From: Cycas panzhihuaensis
Lineage: Eukaryota > Cycadophyta
DNA length: 64,000 bases
Direction of reading: 5' to 3'
Assembly: GCA_023213395.1 (NCBI GenBank)
Contig: CM041465.1
Span: 190,223,741 to 190,287,740 of the forward strand
In this document: piece by piece, positions 29,890-39,515 of the stretch
How positions within the stretch are numbered: the first letter of the stretch is position 1
Layout of the letters: each line of letters opens with the position of its first letter
Notes under the pieces: generated by a model
What the model saw: the letters and a program-made list of their open reading frames with translations, nothing else
Told to the model about the DNA's origin: nothing
The model's database searches: none
Translations under genes and position numbers: made by a program

Positions 29890-31644
29890 AGAGTTGTCAC
29901 TGCCATATGGGTTTGAGTCCTACTTCGTGCCAACCTTAACGCTGCCATATCCTCGACCAGTTGATCGTATCACACCTAGATATGATCCCGCTCTGCCTCT
30001 ATAAGGTGTAACCTCTCCTCCATTCCTCAGAGTCTCTCCTCTAGTATCACCACCTGGATATGGCTCTCCATATCCCCTCTAGTTCTGCCCTGGGCCTCTA
30101 GTGCTTATACTTGACTCTATAATGTGTCTCACGTACCCCGAGCCTCGTCTAGCTCTTGCTGCATCCATCTCCTAAATGCTATATGCTCTTGGGACTCTGT
30201 AGCCCATATATCTCTCGCCCTCGCCAATGGGGCGAATGTTGCTATGTGGGCACCTATCGATCTCGGTGCATCCTCTGCCTAAATGGGTAGTTGCCCCTCT
30301 GCATATACCTGAGAGAACATCTCCCTCACCATGGCCTCTACTAACCACTGGATCTCCACGGTACCTGCGAACCCAACATACCATATATCAGTATATATCC
30401 AGATGCATACCAAAATAAAACCAAATCAAACTATCTATCTAGCTATCAAATGATAAGGAAGTAAGGTCCCACCTGCCGCAGCCGCCGGCTCCTCTGCCCG
30501 TGTGATAGCCTCCGCTCTTGGCTCTCTACTAGCTGCTAGTACCTCCTCTGCATGGGCCTCTCTCCTCACTGGGACTGGCTCAATTATCACCTCTCTAAAT
30601 CTCCTCATGATCTGTAGCCTGTGAGCCCTCATCACTAGCCCCATGCTCTCCCTCGCAGCCCCTTATGGGCCGGCCTCTCTGCCGGCAGTCCCGGATGGCC
30701 CTGCTGCTCCTCCCATCATCCCCCGACAGCCTACCTCTCCACAGTCGGGACTGGCCAGTATCTCCTCCATCTCCATCATCATCATCCCCTTGGAGCATCT
30801 CAGCTCCCCCTGTCTCATCATCGTTGTCCTACCTTACTACTCTATATGGGTCAGCAATAAGGTCCGTCATAGTGAAGAGGTCCAACGATGTAGCCTCCAC
30901 TGAACGTTAGACATGAGCCTGGTCCTCTGTCCCCCTCAACTTGGTCTTCCACCTATGGACTATCAGGGCCCACTCTACAATGGGGTGTGGTCCTCCCGCT
31001 GGTGCCACTGCTATAAAATGATCAAAGAACTAACACTGTAGCAATGTGCTATATGATAGTCCTCCCTGACCTGTCGTCCTGATAGCATCCAACTGTGCGA
31101 CGAGGTTCGCCGCTATCAGGGTAGCCCAGTCCATCCTCTCACTAGCCTCATCATGGCACACTATGTCCATCCATCCCCCAGGGATCTCCCTATAGTTCTG
31201 TTTTAGGGAAATTTAGAACAAAATGTATAATGTGATGACCTTCCTCACACGAGGAACTCTGGACATAACCATGGTCTGGAGAGGAACCCCTCTCCTCTCC
31301 CATCTGTCTGCCCCTGTGAAAAATACTGCTGCCTCCCTATGTGCTGCCTCATTATTAGGCAGCGCTCCCAGTGCAACCAACCTCCCAGTTGTCGGTACTC
31401 CCAATATCCGCTTGATGTCCCTCAGCGTCACTGTCACGTCTCCCACCTGGGGTAGATGGAAAATGTGCCTCCTCTGGTCCCAATATGATACTATATCAAC
31501 TAATAATCTCTGGTCTGATGTGTATTGAGGTGTCTTCAATACCTTCAATAGGCCACAACTCTATAGGACCCCCTTGTCCTCCCTGGACATCATCTTGATG
31601 AAGCTAAGCATCACCATCCCTATGTTCTTGTGGTTATCTACCAT
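29890..31644 (-). pseudogene. antisense gene of Tat-A: plant mobile domain plus coiled coil
   Basis: Minus strand. The start ATG is proposed at 31644, just after a 3' splice-like TTTACAG. The same frame contains KMMSREDKGV, QRLLVDIVSYWDQRRHIFHL (the PMD entry block), VGDVTVTLRDIKRILGVPTT, and on to NLVAQLDAIRTTGQGGLSYS and VAPAGGPHPI, then an acidic DDDDGDGGDTG linker. A second exon after a 108-nt intron-like gap (30472-30365) gives TVEIQWLVEAMVREMFSQVY and a degraded coiled coil. Stops are mostly TAG or TGA in place of CAG or TGG. The frame agrees with B over about 1 kb. The product resembles transposon-borne PMD proteins; its function in the element is unknown. The 3' end is approximate. 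Confidence 0.72.
30365..30472 (-). other. probable intron in the antisense gene (Tat-A)
   Basis: On the minus strand the sequence reads GCGGCAG then GTGGGACC (5' splice-like), and TTGGGTTCGCAG then GTACC (3' splice-like). Removing 108 nt joins codons GCA G and GT ACC in frame, giving an uninterrupted passage from EEPAAAAG to TVEIQW. B keeps the 3' site (TTGGCAG then GTAC), but its 5' site is less clear. Confidence 0.5.
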
Positions 31645-31797
31645 AATAACAGCCTGTAAACACCATAAAAACCAGTCAAAACCAAGCTCATATCATCTCT
31701 CTACCCTTCTGGCTATCTCTTGGCTCTACCTGATCGAGATTCAGGGCCTCCTGCCCCCCGTTGTCTTCTTTTTTCTACAGATTTACCTTTACACCAC

Positions 31798-31827
31798 GCT
31801 AAACTCTACAGTACTGCAGAGTTTAGC
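31798..31827. repeat. 30-bp near-perfect palindrome in antisense 5' region
   Basis: GCTAAACTCT (31798-31807) and AGAGTTTAGC (31818-31827) are perfect 10-bp inverted arms. Between them lies CAGTACTG, itself a palindrome, with a single mismatched pair. It is located between the antisense TATA and its proposed start codon. Confidence 0.75.
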
Positions 31828-31853
31828 TCGGGTCCCGCGGTGATCGATGCCCT

Positions 31854-31887
31854 GCGATAAAGATTACAGCACCGTGATCTTTATCGC
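31854..31887. repeat. 34-bp inverted repeat in antisense 5' region
   Basis: GCGATAAAGAT (31854-31864) and ATCTTTATCGC (31877-31887) are perfect 11-bp arms around 12 nt. The right arm plus its flank, TTTATCGCGGTGCGA, resembles the LTR repeats at 34158-34197. Confidence 0.75.
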
Positions 31888-32304
31888 GGTGCGAACAGCA
31901 CCCCCCCCCAGAAGGGGGAGGGGTTTCTACCCAAAAATAAAAAAATTCCTTATGGGTAGTCTCCTATGAGGTCCACCGGGACTAGGGCTGCCTAATGCCT
32001 AGGTCCCCCCTCTTTCTGGATCCAATTTGGACTCTGAGAGGTCAATATTTGCCCATAAAAATCATAAAAAAGCACTAAAATTAAAACTTCGAAATGGGAT
32101 AGGTTTCATAGGATCCACTCACTAGATCTGGCCTAGTTGTCACCATCTCACTCTGATGGTCTCGATGGCTATCTCTGTGCTCCCATCCAACGGTCTGATC
32201 TCCTTCTGCATGCCTCCGTAGTCAGGTAGCGCTCTGTTGCATAAGGAAATGGCTATGGATTCTCTCAAGAGCTCGTAAAAGTGAATCTATTTTCCATCGA
32301 ATTT
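31888..32304 (-). other. presumed 5' leader of the antisense gene
   Basis: Between the antisense TATA and the palindromes. It holds C-runs and G-runs (about 31901-31922) and short upstream ATGs on the minus strand, for example at about 32214. There is no long frame on either strand. Confidence 0.4.
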
Positions 32305-32365
32305 CCTTATATAGGTAGGGACCCCGACAGGCACTGTCTCCATTCTTACTCTCGTGATAGCCAAT
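32305..32365 (-). promoter_or_regulatory. promoter of the antisense gene (TATA and CCAAT)
   Basis: The minus strand reads CCTATATAAGG (complement of 32305-32315), a near-ideal plant TATA box. About 50 bp upstream on that strand is ATTGG, an inverted CCAAT box (CCAAT on plus at 32361-32365). Transcription would start near 32275 and run toward pol. B has lost this segment, and C's equivalent is outside the window. Confidence 0.6.
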
Positions 32366-32837
32366 CGGACCATCCCGTTTCTTGGATCACCTTTGTCTTC
32401 TGGCCCTGTCTCCCGTTGCACTCCTATAGCTTCCTTTTCGCTTTTTCTTGCAAGTACATTTATGGCACCTCGTCATTGCACTTTTTCGTAGGGTCCTTCT
32501 GTCTCGTTTTACATGCCACCCCCGTACATACCCGAGTTTATACTCATTTGGCTCGTTTCATCGTCCTGGATCTATTTCTATAGCTCTTTTCTACCCCTGG
32601 GATCTCCAGAGGGAATGCTCCCCCATCTGGGGGCATGTTTTGCTTCTCGAAGCAACCTTTGGTATCCCCGGGTGTCTTTTTCTGCCTGCTCTCAGGCAGT
32701 GGTCGGATAGCTTGCTCTCGTCCTTGGGTAGCCTCATTGCTAGGTCCTCCTACCCTTCACGGCCATTTATTGCTTGCCTTTTAAGTTTTCTTTTTCGCTC
32801 CATTATTGTTTATTATTACCAAGACTTTGTGTCACCT
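32366..32837. other. divergent spacer between antisense promoter and second RNase H
   Basis: About 470 bp with no conserved frame and no clear plus-strand TATA. The second RNase H starts at 32838 in the opposite direction, so this is a divergent intergenic segment within the element. Confidence 0.45.
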
Positions 32838-33260
32838 ATGTCTCTCTACATATTTACCGATGGTAGAAGCTGCGGTAACCCTGGACCTTCTGTCGCTGCA
32901 TAGATCCTTTGTAGCCCCTCTGGACATGATTTCTTGCGCTCTGGGATCTTCCTCCTAGAGGCTACCAATAATGAAGCCAAGTACATAGCTGTCATTGAAG
33001 TTGTCACAGATGCTCTCAGTTTCCATCACGGATCAATTATTCTTCTTTATGACTCCCAGGTTGTGGTGTCCTATCTCACCTAGGTTTACCATGTGCGATG
33101 CCCTCACTTGAGAGCCCTCGCTTTGACTGCCAGATCTCTTTTGGCTTGCTTCTAGTCCATCGACATTCGACACATTCCTGGGGCCCTCAATATTGAGGTA
33201 GATAGTCTCGTTTGCCTCATCCTTGAGTGCTGCCTTCCTCTCCTTGCTGACCGTCCCTGA
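32838..33260 (+). pseudogene. Tat-A second RNase H (archaeal type), complete domain with stops
   Basis: ATG 32838 begins MSLYIFTDGRSCGNPGPSVA, the first strand of archaeal-like RNase H (usual FDGAS-x-GNPGPAG). Then come LLEATNNEAKY, SIILLYDSQVVVSYL and PGALNIEVDSLV. It ends TGA 33258-33260, 140 codons. Catalytic D, E and D are kept; the last Asp sits in EVDSL. Stops at 32901, near 33079 and near 33154 are TAG where B has sense codons or where the family usually has Trp. It would degrade RNA in RNA-DNA hybrids. Its place, downstream of integrase and beyond an antisense gene, differs from the usual Tat order RNase H, aRH, integrase. Confidence 0.85.
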
Positions 33261-33682
33261 GACTCATCTGGTCACTCTGTCATCAAGTCCCAGGCCATCA
33301 TACTCATCTTCTTATGATCCGTTCACATCTCCAAAACCTAGCTACTAATGAGGTTAAACTATGGCGACTACCAGTTTTGTTCATTCATCTCTTCTACTTG
33401 ATCACGTATATATTTTCGCATCTTTTGTGATGGGGGGGCAGCCCACTCATCCTTCGTATTTCTAGTCGATTCCCAGGCGGTACATAGGCACCCCCTATAT
33501 TACCTCCACTGCCCCTGTCCTCATATCCACATGTTCCACCACAACACTCACCAGCACCCTTGACTACTGTTATGATCTTAATTTATATATCTACAAACAC
33601 ATGTACTACTAACAGTTGTGTTGCCAGTATTTGCCATCGCACCATGCTTCTGAGTGGCGAGGCTCTGCTGCCAATGGGACAG
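33261..33682 (+). other. Tat-A 3' non-coding segment before the LTR
   Basis: Collinear with 26560-26958 of B. It ends GGCGAGGCTCTGCTGCCA then GGGACAG before TGTTTCC. No strong polypurine tract was seen. Confidence 0.5.
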
Positions 33683-36405
33683 TGTTTCCTAGCTTCTGGA
33701 AATGGATACGAAGCAGTCGATTCAGGTAACTACAGGTATATTTCTCATCTTACTATTGTTTTCTTTTGTGAGGAATACTTGCTTGCATGCTACATCTTTG
33801 TAGATGGTTTTGTATCATCTACACTTATTTAGCCTATGACAACTATAGCGGGGGTACATTCCTAGCGAGTGTGACACCTCAGTGGCTGTATCACTTCTTG
33901 CATTCTGCCCTACTCACCTTAAGACCCATTTGGTTCATGTCATGCCTGCTTGTATGATGACCCCTCATCGTTTGATTGACTTGTCGCACCTTTGAGTCCT
34001 ATTGTTGCTTCCTGTGGCTCATTTGTCTGCTTGTTTGCCTCTGGGCAGGTGGGCCTACCCCCTACCAACCTCCTAGGTCACTGGTCCACAGCCTAGGTTG
34101 GCTGTTTGGGCCAGTTTTGGCCTCTGGTCCTACATCGTGGCAGATTTAATGGTACCACGAAGTTTATCGCGGTACTGCGAAGTTTACCGCGGTGCGACTG
34201 TCATGACTTGCTTTTAAAAAACTGCCATGGTAATTCTCACATTTGTTGTAGAATTACCATATGTCTCATCACTCAACTCACCATTAGCCAAGCCCTTATT
34301 GCTCGATTAGGGTTGGGGCTGGATATTTAAGTCTTACCCAACTCATTTTTAGGATCTTTTTGGCTCATTTTAGAAGAATCAATAAGGAAAAATGCTTTGT
34401 TGTCTGTTATCTCCTGTTGCTCCACTGCTGTTTTAGGACCTGCAACTACTCTCCAACACCTAGCTCTCCTTTGGCTCAGCTGTGACATCTTCACAGCCCC
34501 TTGCATGCCTTAGAGAGGGCCTCCTTGAAGAGTTTACAGGACCTCTTTACCTAAGCAGCCATCAAGTGGTCTCAAGTGCAGGACTTTCCTTCAGCCATCT
34601 TAGCAAGGACTATATACCTGCTACTCTACAACTTTTCTTTAGATTTCTCAGCCTTTTCTCTGTAGGTTTTGGAAGAGGCAAATACCTTCCATCTTCTCCA
34701 AAAGATATTTATTGGTCTAAGGTCTTTCCTTGCCCAATTTATGCTCAATTTTGCATGGTTTACACTAGCTTGTCCTGTCTTATTTTTAGAGGTTATTTCC
34801 TGCCTTTGTCTTGGATTGTTTCCCCTGTTGTTTAGGCTTCTTTTCCTATATTTCATACCCAAGACAGTGGCCAAAGACGATTGCATAAGGTTTGGGATAG
34901 AGCTGGGTAGATTCTGCACCACCCTCACACTCCCTAAGAGGCTTCTGCCCTCCAAACCTTCCTCTTTGCCCCTATGCTACTCCTGGAGTGGGACTAAGAG
35001 TTAGAAGCCTATTTCTAGCTGCTGAAATCAGCGTTTGCACCTATTACAACACTGGTTTGTAGGTCTATATCCTCTATCTAGGCAATGCATAAGCCTCGGC
35101 TACTTGTCCCTAGCTCAACCTTACTCTCGGTAACCCAGTTTGCTTCCCATAGCACTCCGATTTGTTGAGGATCTCTTTAAGCTTCCTTGCACTTTTGTTA
35201 TCTCTATTCACAGCCCTTTATACAGGCCTATCCTCGCTACCTTATGGCTTCTTGAGGGAAGGTAGGGTTGCTCTTTGTGGGAGGTGGGCCACTCTGAGGC
35301 TTACCGACTTATCTACCATTCATTTGGATAGTTTTCATCTTAGTTTATTGTTGCAATCTTGTAGTTCATGAATGCTAACATATATGTATAGAGGCTTATT
35401 CTTGGTATATATATACATGTGTTGTTGGGATTCCACTTGGTGTTACTAGCATCCTTTCTTCGAAAAGGGATATTCGCACTTACTTGTAGGTATATGGAGG
35501 ATGCAAAGGACTCATCCCTTTCCTTCCCTCTCGGGTAAGTGTATGTACTTATATTTATTGTAGCACTTCATTTGCTGTTATCGCTGTCCTTTTTCCTTTC
35601 TTGGCACTGTAGTGTCACTTCTGGGGAAGGTAAGGAAGCCCCACACTTCGCCCTACTATGACCCCTCTTTTTCACCGTGCTTCGTGGAGTGAGCTTAGAC
35701 ACCTTGTGGGAATGTTGCCGCTTCGATCGCGTCTCCATTCTAGGTATGTGCCATCGCTCCATTTTTATTCTCTTTCCTTTATAAGATCTTGCATGGTAGT
35801 AATTAAATCGCTTGAAAGGAAAAAAGAAATTGATTCTTCTCTTGGTTTACATTCGGTTTAGCACCTTTATACATTGCATCTATTATAGGAGAAGGTTTTA
35901 GGAAGAACTCCCTCCCAACCTTTTCCCTTTAGTTTGTAAGCTTTTCCCTTATCGTCTTAGCTTGCATTGGTTCTACTCTATTTCCTTGTGTTCCTTTGGC
36001 ATCCTCACCCTTCTTGATTACTCTTTATATTTTCCCTTGGTTTCCTCCACTCATCCAAGCAACCAAGGGAGCCTCAACCATAGGTTATTCACCCACTTGT
36101 TTCCCTCTGCTACGGGGAACCCTTGAGGGTTTCCCTCTCTTCTCTTCCAACCATCCAAGGGTGGGAGGGCCCTTCTTCAAGATCCATCCCGGCTACTCTT
36201 CTACCTCCTCTTTTTTTATTGGAAGTAGGGAATCATATTTTGGTAGCTAGGTACCATCCGTAGGTCCCAAACTCGCTCTCTGATGCATAGGGTACCCTAC
36301 GTGGTATTTACCTTGCCTGTAGGTTCTTATCTACACCTGATAGTGCCATTGATCACCCTCATTATTCCTACTCAGCTAGGTAGTTATCTCGTAGATGCAC
36401 ATCCA
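33683..36405 (+). repeat. Tat-A 3' LTR (2723 bp)
   Basis: The partner of 9522-12266; it starts TGTTTCCT and ends ATCCA followed by CTTTC. It is visibly more diverged from its partner than the two B LTRs are from each other, as expected for the older, outer element. The core promoter is at about 34293-34330 (CCCTTATT, GATTAGGG, TATTTAA). Confidence 0.93.
34158..34197 (+). repeat. two 20-bp tandem repeats upstream of LTR promoter
   Basis: CGAAGTTTATCGCGGTACTG and CGAAGTTTACCGCGGTGCGA are adjacent direct repeats about 130 bp upstream of the LTR TATA. Tat-C has one matching unit near 54160. In the 5' LTR of A the region is diverged. They are candidate enhancer units. Confidence 0.6.
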
Positions 36406-36410
36406 CTTTC
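36406..36410 (+). repeat. target site duplication of Tat-A, right copy (CTTTC)
   Basis: Identical to 9517-9521. The copia 2 integrase frame resumes here. Confidence 0.95.
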
Positions 36411-36840
36411 TATTACCTATATGCCTTTGAAGAATAGAGTAGTTGAGTAGATGAATATATCCTTTGTTGAGAAAACCAAGTTTATGATAGAAGACAATGA
36501 TATTATAGATTACTTATGGGTTAAAAGTTTTAAGGTAGTTGCATAAATAACTAATAGAAGAACTATAAAGCATGTTAGAGATAAAATACCTAACAAGGCT
36601 TGGTTAGATAAAAAAACTAATTGTATGTCATTTCAGAGTTTTTTGGTGTGTAGTATACATGTATATCCCAAAGGAGAAATGATAAGTTAGTTGATAAAGA
36701 CACCAAATTCACCCTTGTAGAATACCTTAAGGAAAATAAAGTATATAGAGTTTTTAAGTTACTAACTAGGAGAGTACACATAACTATAGACGTCATCTTT
36801 AATATGGGTGATATATTAGATTTAGGTTAATATTAAGAAG
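36406..36840 (+). pseudogene. copia 2 integrase, right half
   Basis: From 36406 the reading is ITYMPLKNRVVE then MNISFVEKTKFMI, the copia integrase D3/E block (PYTPQQNGVAER, with the catalytic Glu still visible as VVE). NRRTIKHVRDKIPNKAWLDKK and VYIPKGE-like sequence follow. It continues directly from the left half at 9521. Stops are present after VVE and further on. No RT follows. Confidence 0.75.
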
Positions 36841-36958
36841 TAGATTAAGGAGAAGTTTAAGTGTGGCTCTTTATGGGATCCTAACAAAATATGATGAAGA
36901 GTACCTTGGACCTACTATTGGTAAATCCATAGAGTTAAAATCCTTTTAGCATTTGGAG

Positions 36959-37385
36959 TGTTAGAATATTAATTTTCCTAATTATAGATGTAATGTTTAA
37001 CTAGTGGTGAGTTATCATTAGACAATATGAAATATCCTCACATATAATATGATTGGTTGATGTATTGACATGATATGATTGATTAATGCATGAGGTGAAG
37101 AACTTATTTGAGAGGGAAGAAAACTCTACTATTCTCCTATGGTTTTTTTCATCTTAAGTTTTTCACATATAAATTTGGTGTCTTATGATGATATCTTTCT
37201 CTTGTGATTATTATACTATTTTAATGTGTACATACTTCACTTTATTATGTTTGAATGTTTATTATAAATACCTCACAAATGTTTATATTTTACTATTATT
37301 CATTACAATTTTATATCAATGAATGCTTTACATATCTATCTACTTTAATATATTATCCTATACAATATTTTTTTAACATAGTAAT
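36959..37385 (+). repeat. copia-type LTR, left part
   Basis: It starts TGTTAGAATATT, a typical copia LTR start, following GGAG. It is interrupted at 37386 by a gypsy element and resumes at about 44137, ending AACA at 44172 before a tRNA-Met type site. The whole LTR would be about 460 bp. It may be the 3' LTR of copia 2, but the primer site that follows argues for a 5' LTR (see findings). Confidence 0.5.
37381..37385 (+). repeat. target site duplication of the 6.7-kb element, left copy (GTAAT)
   Basis: GTAAT before TG 37386; ATAAT (44132-44136) after the 3' LTR. Four of five bases match, and the difference is a G/A transition. Confidence 0.65.
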
Positions 37386-38441
37386 TGATCCAAGAGGATC
37401 TACCATATGTTTACAGGATGCAGAAAATGTTAGGCATTGGCATAACTGAAAGAGATATGGCCAAATGGTATCAAACTTATATGAAATATTGTTTAAAGGT
37501 AGAAGACACATCCCACTAGATGTGCACAAAAGGTGGGGTTCAAAAAATATCATTTGATTAGAGTTCAAGCTTTGTTTTGCATAAAATTAATCCCACAACT
37601 AGTAGAAAAAAAAATAGTAAATACATATTATAATTAAATGAATACAAATATAATAAAAGAACATCCAAATGAGCTAAAACTTTTAGGAAGCAGAGGGGAC
37701 GTTGTTGCTATACATGTACCAAATTTGAGCTAAATTGGAGTTGGTTAAGGTTAGTTACAAGCTACAAATTTTAAGAATTGCATGAAGGCCACTTAGACAA
37801 CAAAAAAATAACAAATACATATTATAATTAAATAAATAAAAATGTAGCCAAATGACATCCAAATGAGCTAAAATTTTGAGGAATCAGAGGAGACATATGT
37901 TCCTATATGTGTACCAAATTTGAGATAAATTGGAGTCAATTAAGATCAGTTACAAGCTACAATGTTTTAAGAATTGCATGAAGGCCACTTGGACAACATG
38001 CATTCTAGTGGTTAGTGGTTATACTTACATGATTGCCACTTGATAAACATGCAATTTTGGTTTCTTTCTATATATTAAGCCCTAATATAGGTTGGAGAGG
38101 TGGTTCTTGGAGACTTGACTTGGGAAGCATCCTTGGAGAAGCATTTTTGGAGGGTTGGAGTCGCCCTTATGGTATAATTGTATCATTTATTCCTTGTAAT
38201 TTTAGCATTCTTTTGCTAGTTGATTTCTCCACTATTAAATAGAGATTTTCACAATTTAATAAAAGTACTACTCCTCATACTTTTGGATCAATATCAAGAA
38301 TAAATAATTTGGTGTAGAATTTCCTTTCGTGGGCTCATTGTTGTTTTGATGTTATTGAGATTTCTACAATAACTCCCAAGATTTCAAGGAGAAAAGGTTG
38401 ATAATTGACTTCTTCACCAACTAAGCTCTATTTTGGGATCA
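37386..38441 (+). repeat. 5' LTR of the 6.7-kb element (1056 bp)
   Basis: It starts TGATCCAAGAGG and ends TTTTGGGATCA, matching 43078-44131. It has a TATA-like TATATATTA at 38069-38077 and an internal tandem duplication (37610-37998). Confidence 0.9.
37610..37998 (+). repeat. tandem duplication of about 195 bp in the LTR
   Basis: ATACATATTATAATTAAAT occurs at 37621 and 37815, each followed by CATCCAAATGAGCTAAAA, CCAAATTTGAG and ACAAGCTACAA. The 3' LTR has the same duplication (starts near 43312 and 43508). It lies in U3, upstream of the TATA. Confidence 0.75.
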
Positions 38442-38446
38442 TATTT

Positions 38447-38459
38447 TGGTATCAGAGCC
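38447..38459 (+). other. primer binding site, tRNA-Met type
   Basis: TGGTATCAGAGCC, five bases after the LTR end CA. It is the standard plant initiator tRNA-Met complement. Confidence 0.9.
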
Positions 38460-38484
38460 TATGATCTTTGTTGTAGGGAATTAA

Positions 38485-39500
38485 ATGGTACAAACAAGGA
38501 AAGAATACAAAGAGAAAGGTGAAGACATTCTTGTGTTGCAATCACCAAGAAGACAAAGAAAGAATCCAAGCACTATGGCTGAAAAAGAAGATGGAGAAAT
38601 TAGATTTGAAAAGCTTAAAAAGAACATAGAAGCCTTGATGCAAACGATGACCTAACTTCTACCTCTAGTCAAGGGAAAAGGCAAAGAGAAGGAAGTTGAA
38701 GGAGGATCCACATATGACCACAACTATGAAGAGGAAGAGGAGGAGACCTTAAAGCACTCTTTTGAAGAAAGCAAGGGTATTTCATCTCATCAACCCTTCA
38801 AGGTGGAGGCAAAGTTGGATATTCCAACTTATGATAGAGAGGTAAATACTGAAAAGTTAGACCATTGGTTGGATCAACTTGAAACCTACTTCGTAATTTA
38901 TGCTTATAGTAATGCTCAAAAGCTTTCATTTGCTAGGCTCAAGTTGTGTAAACATGCATTGACATGGTGGAATGCATATTTGAAGACTCATGATGTATCT
39001 TCTTTTTCGTGGATGGATTTTAAGAAAATAATAAAGAAGCAATACTACCCCATAGGTCATGAGGAAGACCAATGGGTCACTTGGCAATATTTATGCCAAG
39101 GGAGAGGTGTAAGTGTCCAAGACTATACTTCTTTATTTTTTAGGCATGGCATACTACTTGGTATTAATATGGATAAACATGTCACTCTTATGAAATTCAT
39201 TAGAGGATTACATTAATACATAAGGAAGGAACTAAGGCTTTTTAAGGTTCAATCCATTAGAGAAGTAAGTAGAATGGCTATGGCAATAGAAAGTAAAAGC
39301 AAGAAATCTACATTCATGTCTAAAGATTCTACTTTTACTTCTAATAAGTATGAAAAGAATCCTAAATTGCACTCATCTAAAAGGCAAGAAAGAAAGAAGA
39401 AAAGAACTAATTTATTAAAAGTTCTAACTATTGTGAACATTGTGATATTAGTGGTCATATTACAGTAAAGTGTTGGAAGTTCTATCTAGAGATAAAGCCA
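38485..39500 (+). pseudogene. gag of the 6.7-kb element
   Basis: ATG 38485 starts MVQTRKEYKEKGEDILVLQ, basic then acidic (EEEEEE near 38735). A TAA near 38653 breaks the frame. The stretch 38803-39216 holds the retrotransposon-gag domain (AKLDIPTYDREV, LDHWLDQLETYF, LTWWNAYLKTH, FSWMDFKKIIKKQYYP). A stop at 39214 and a frameshift near 39410 follow. The zinc knuckle CEHCDISGHITVKC (about 39432-39473) is a complete C-x2-C-x4-H-x4-C. The product would be the capsid and nucleocapsid precursor. Confidence 0.88.
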
Positions 39501-39515
39501 AAGCATATCAAGGAT

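Larger units (their letters stand above)
9522..36405 (+). mobile_element. Tat-A: Tat/Ogre-like Ty3/gypsy element, 26.9 kb including nested Tat-B
   Basis: The ends are TG...CA with LTRs of 2745 and 2723 bp and perfect CTTTC duplications. Without the 12.6-kb Tat-B insertion it is about 14.3 kb. It carries gag with a long proline-rich N-terminus, protease, and the integrase C-terminus. RT, RNase H and the integrase core are missing. Downstream come a stem-loop, an antisense PMD gene and a second RNase H. Very long LTRs, a GGGGA-ending primer site and extra ORFs fit the Tat/Ogre lineage. All frames have nonsense changes; it is an old, non-autonomous copy. Confidence 0.92.
7802..36958 (+). mobile_element. 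Ty1/copia retrotransposon 2, split by Tat-A
   Basis: Plus-strand copia coding remnants run gag (7802-8560), protease-integrase (8760-9521), and resume with integrase at 36406 after the Tat-A insertion. The integrase frame reads RQLS up to 9521 and continues ITYMP-x(2)-NRVVE from 36406. This reconstitutes the order of the conserved copia R-x-LT-x-PYTPQQNGV-E block. After about 36840 the RT and RNase H are missing, and an LTR-like start (TGTTAGAATATT) follows at 36959. The copy is therefore internally deleted as well as interrupted. Confidence 0.78.

Noticed and set aside
38447-38459. tRNA-like sequence
   Set aside because: It is a primer binding site complementary to tRNA-Met, not a tRNA gene; no cloverleaf was found around it or the other primer sites.
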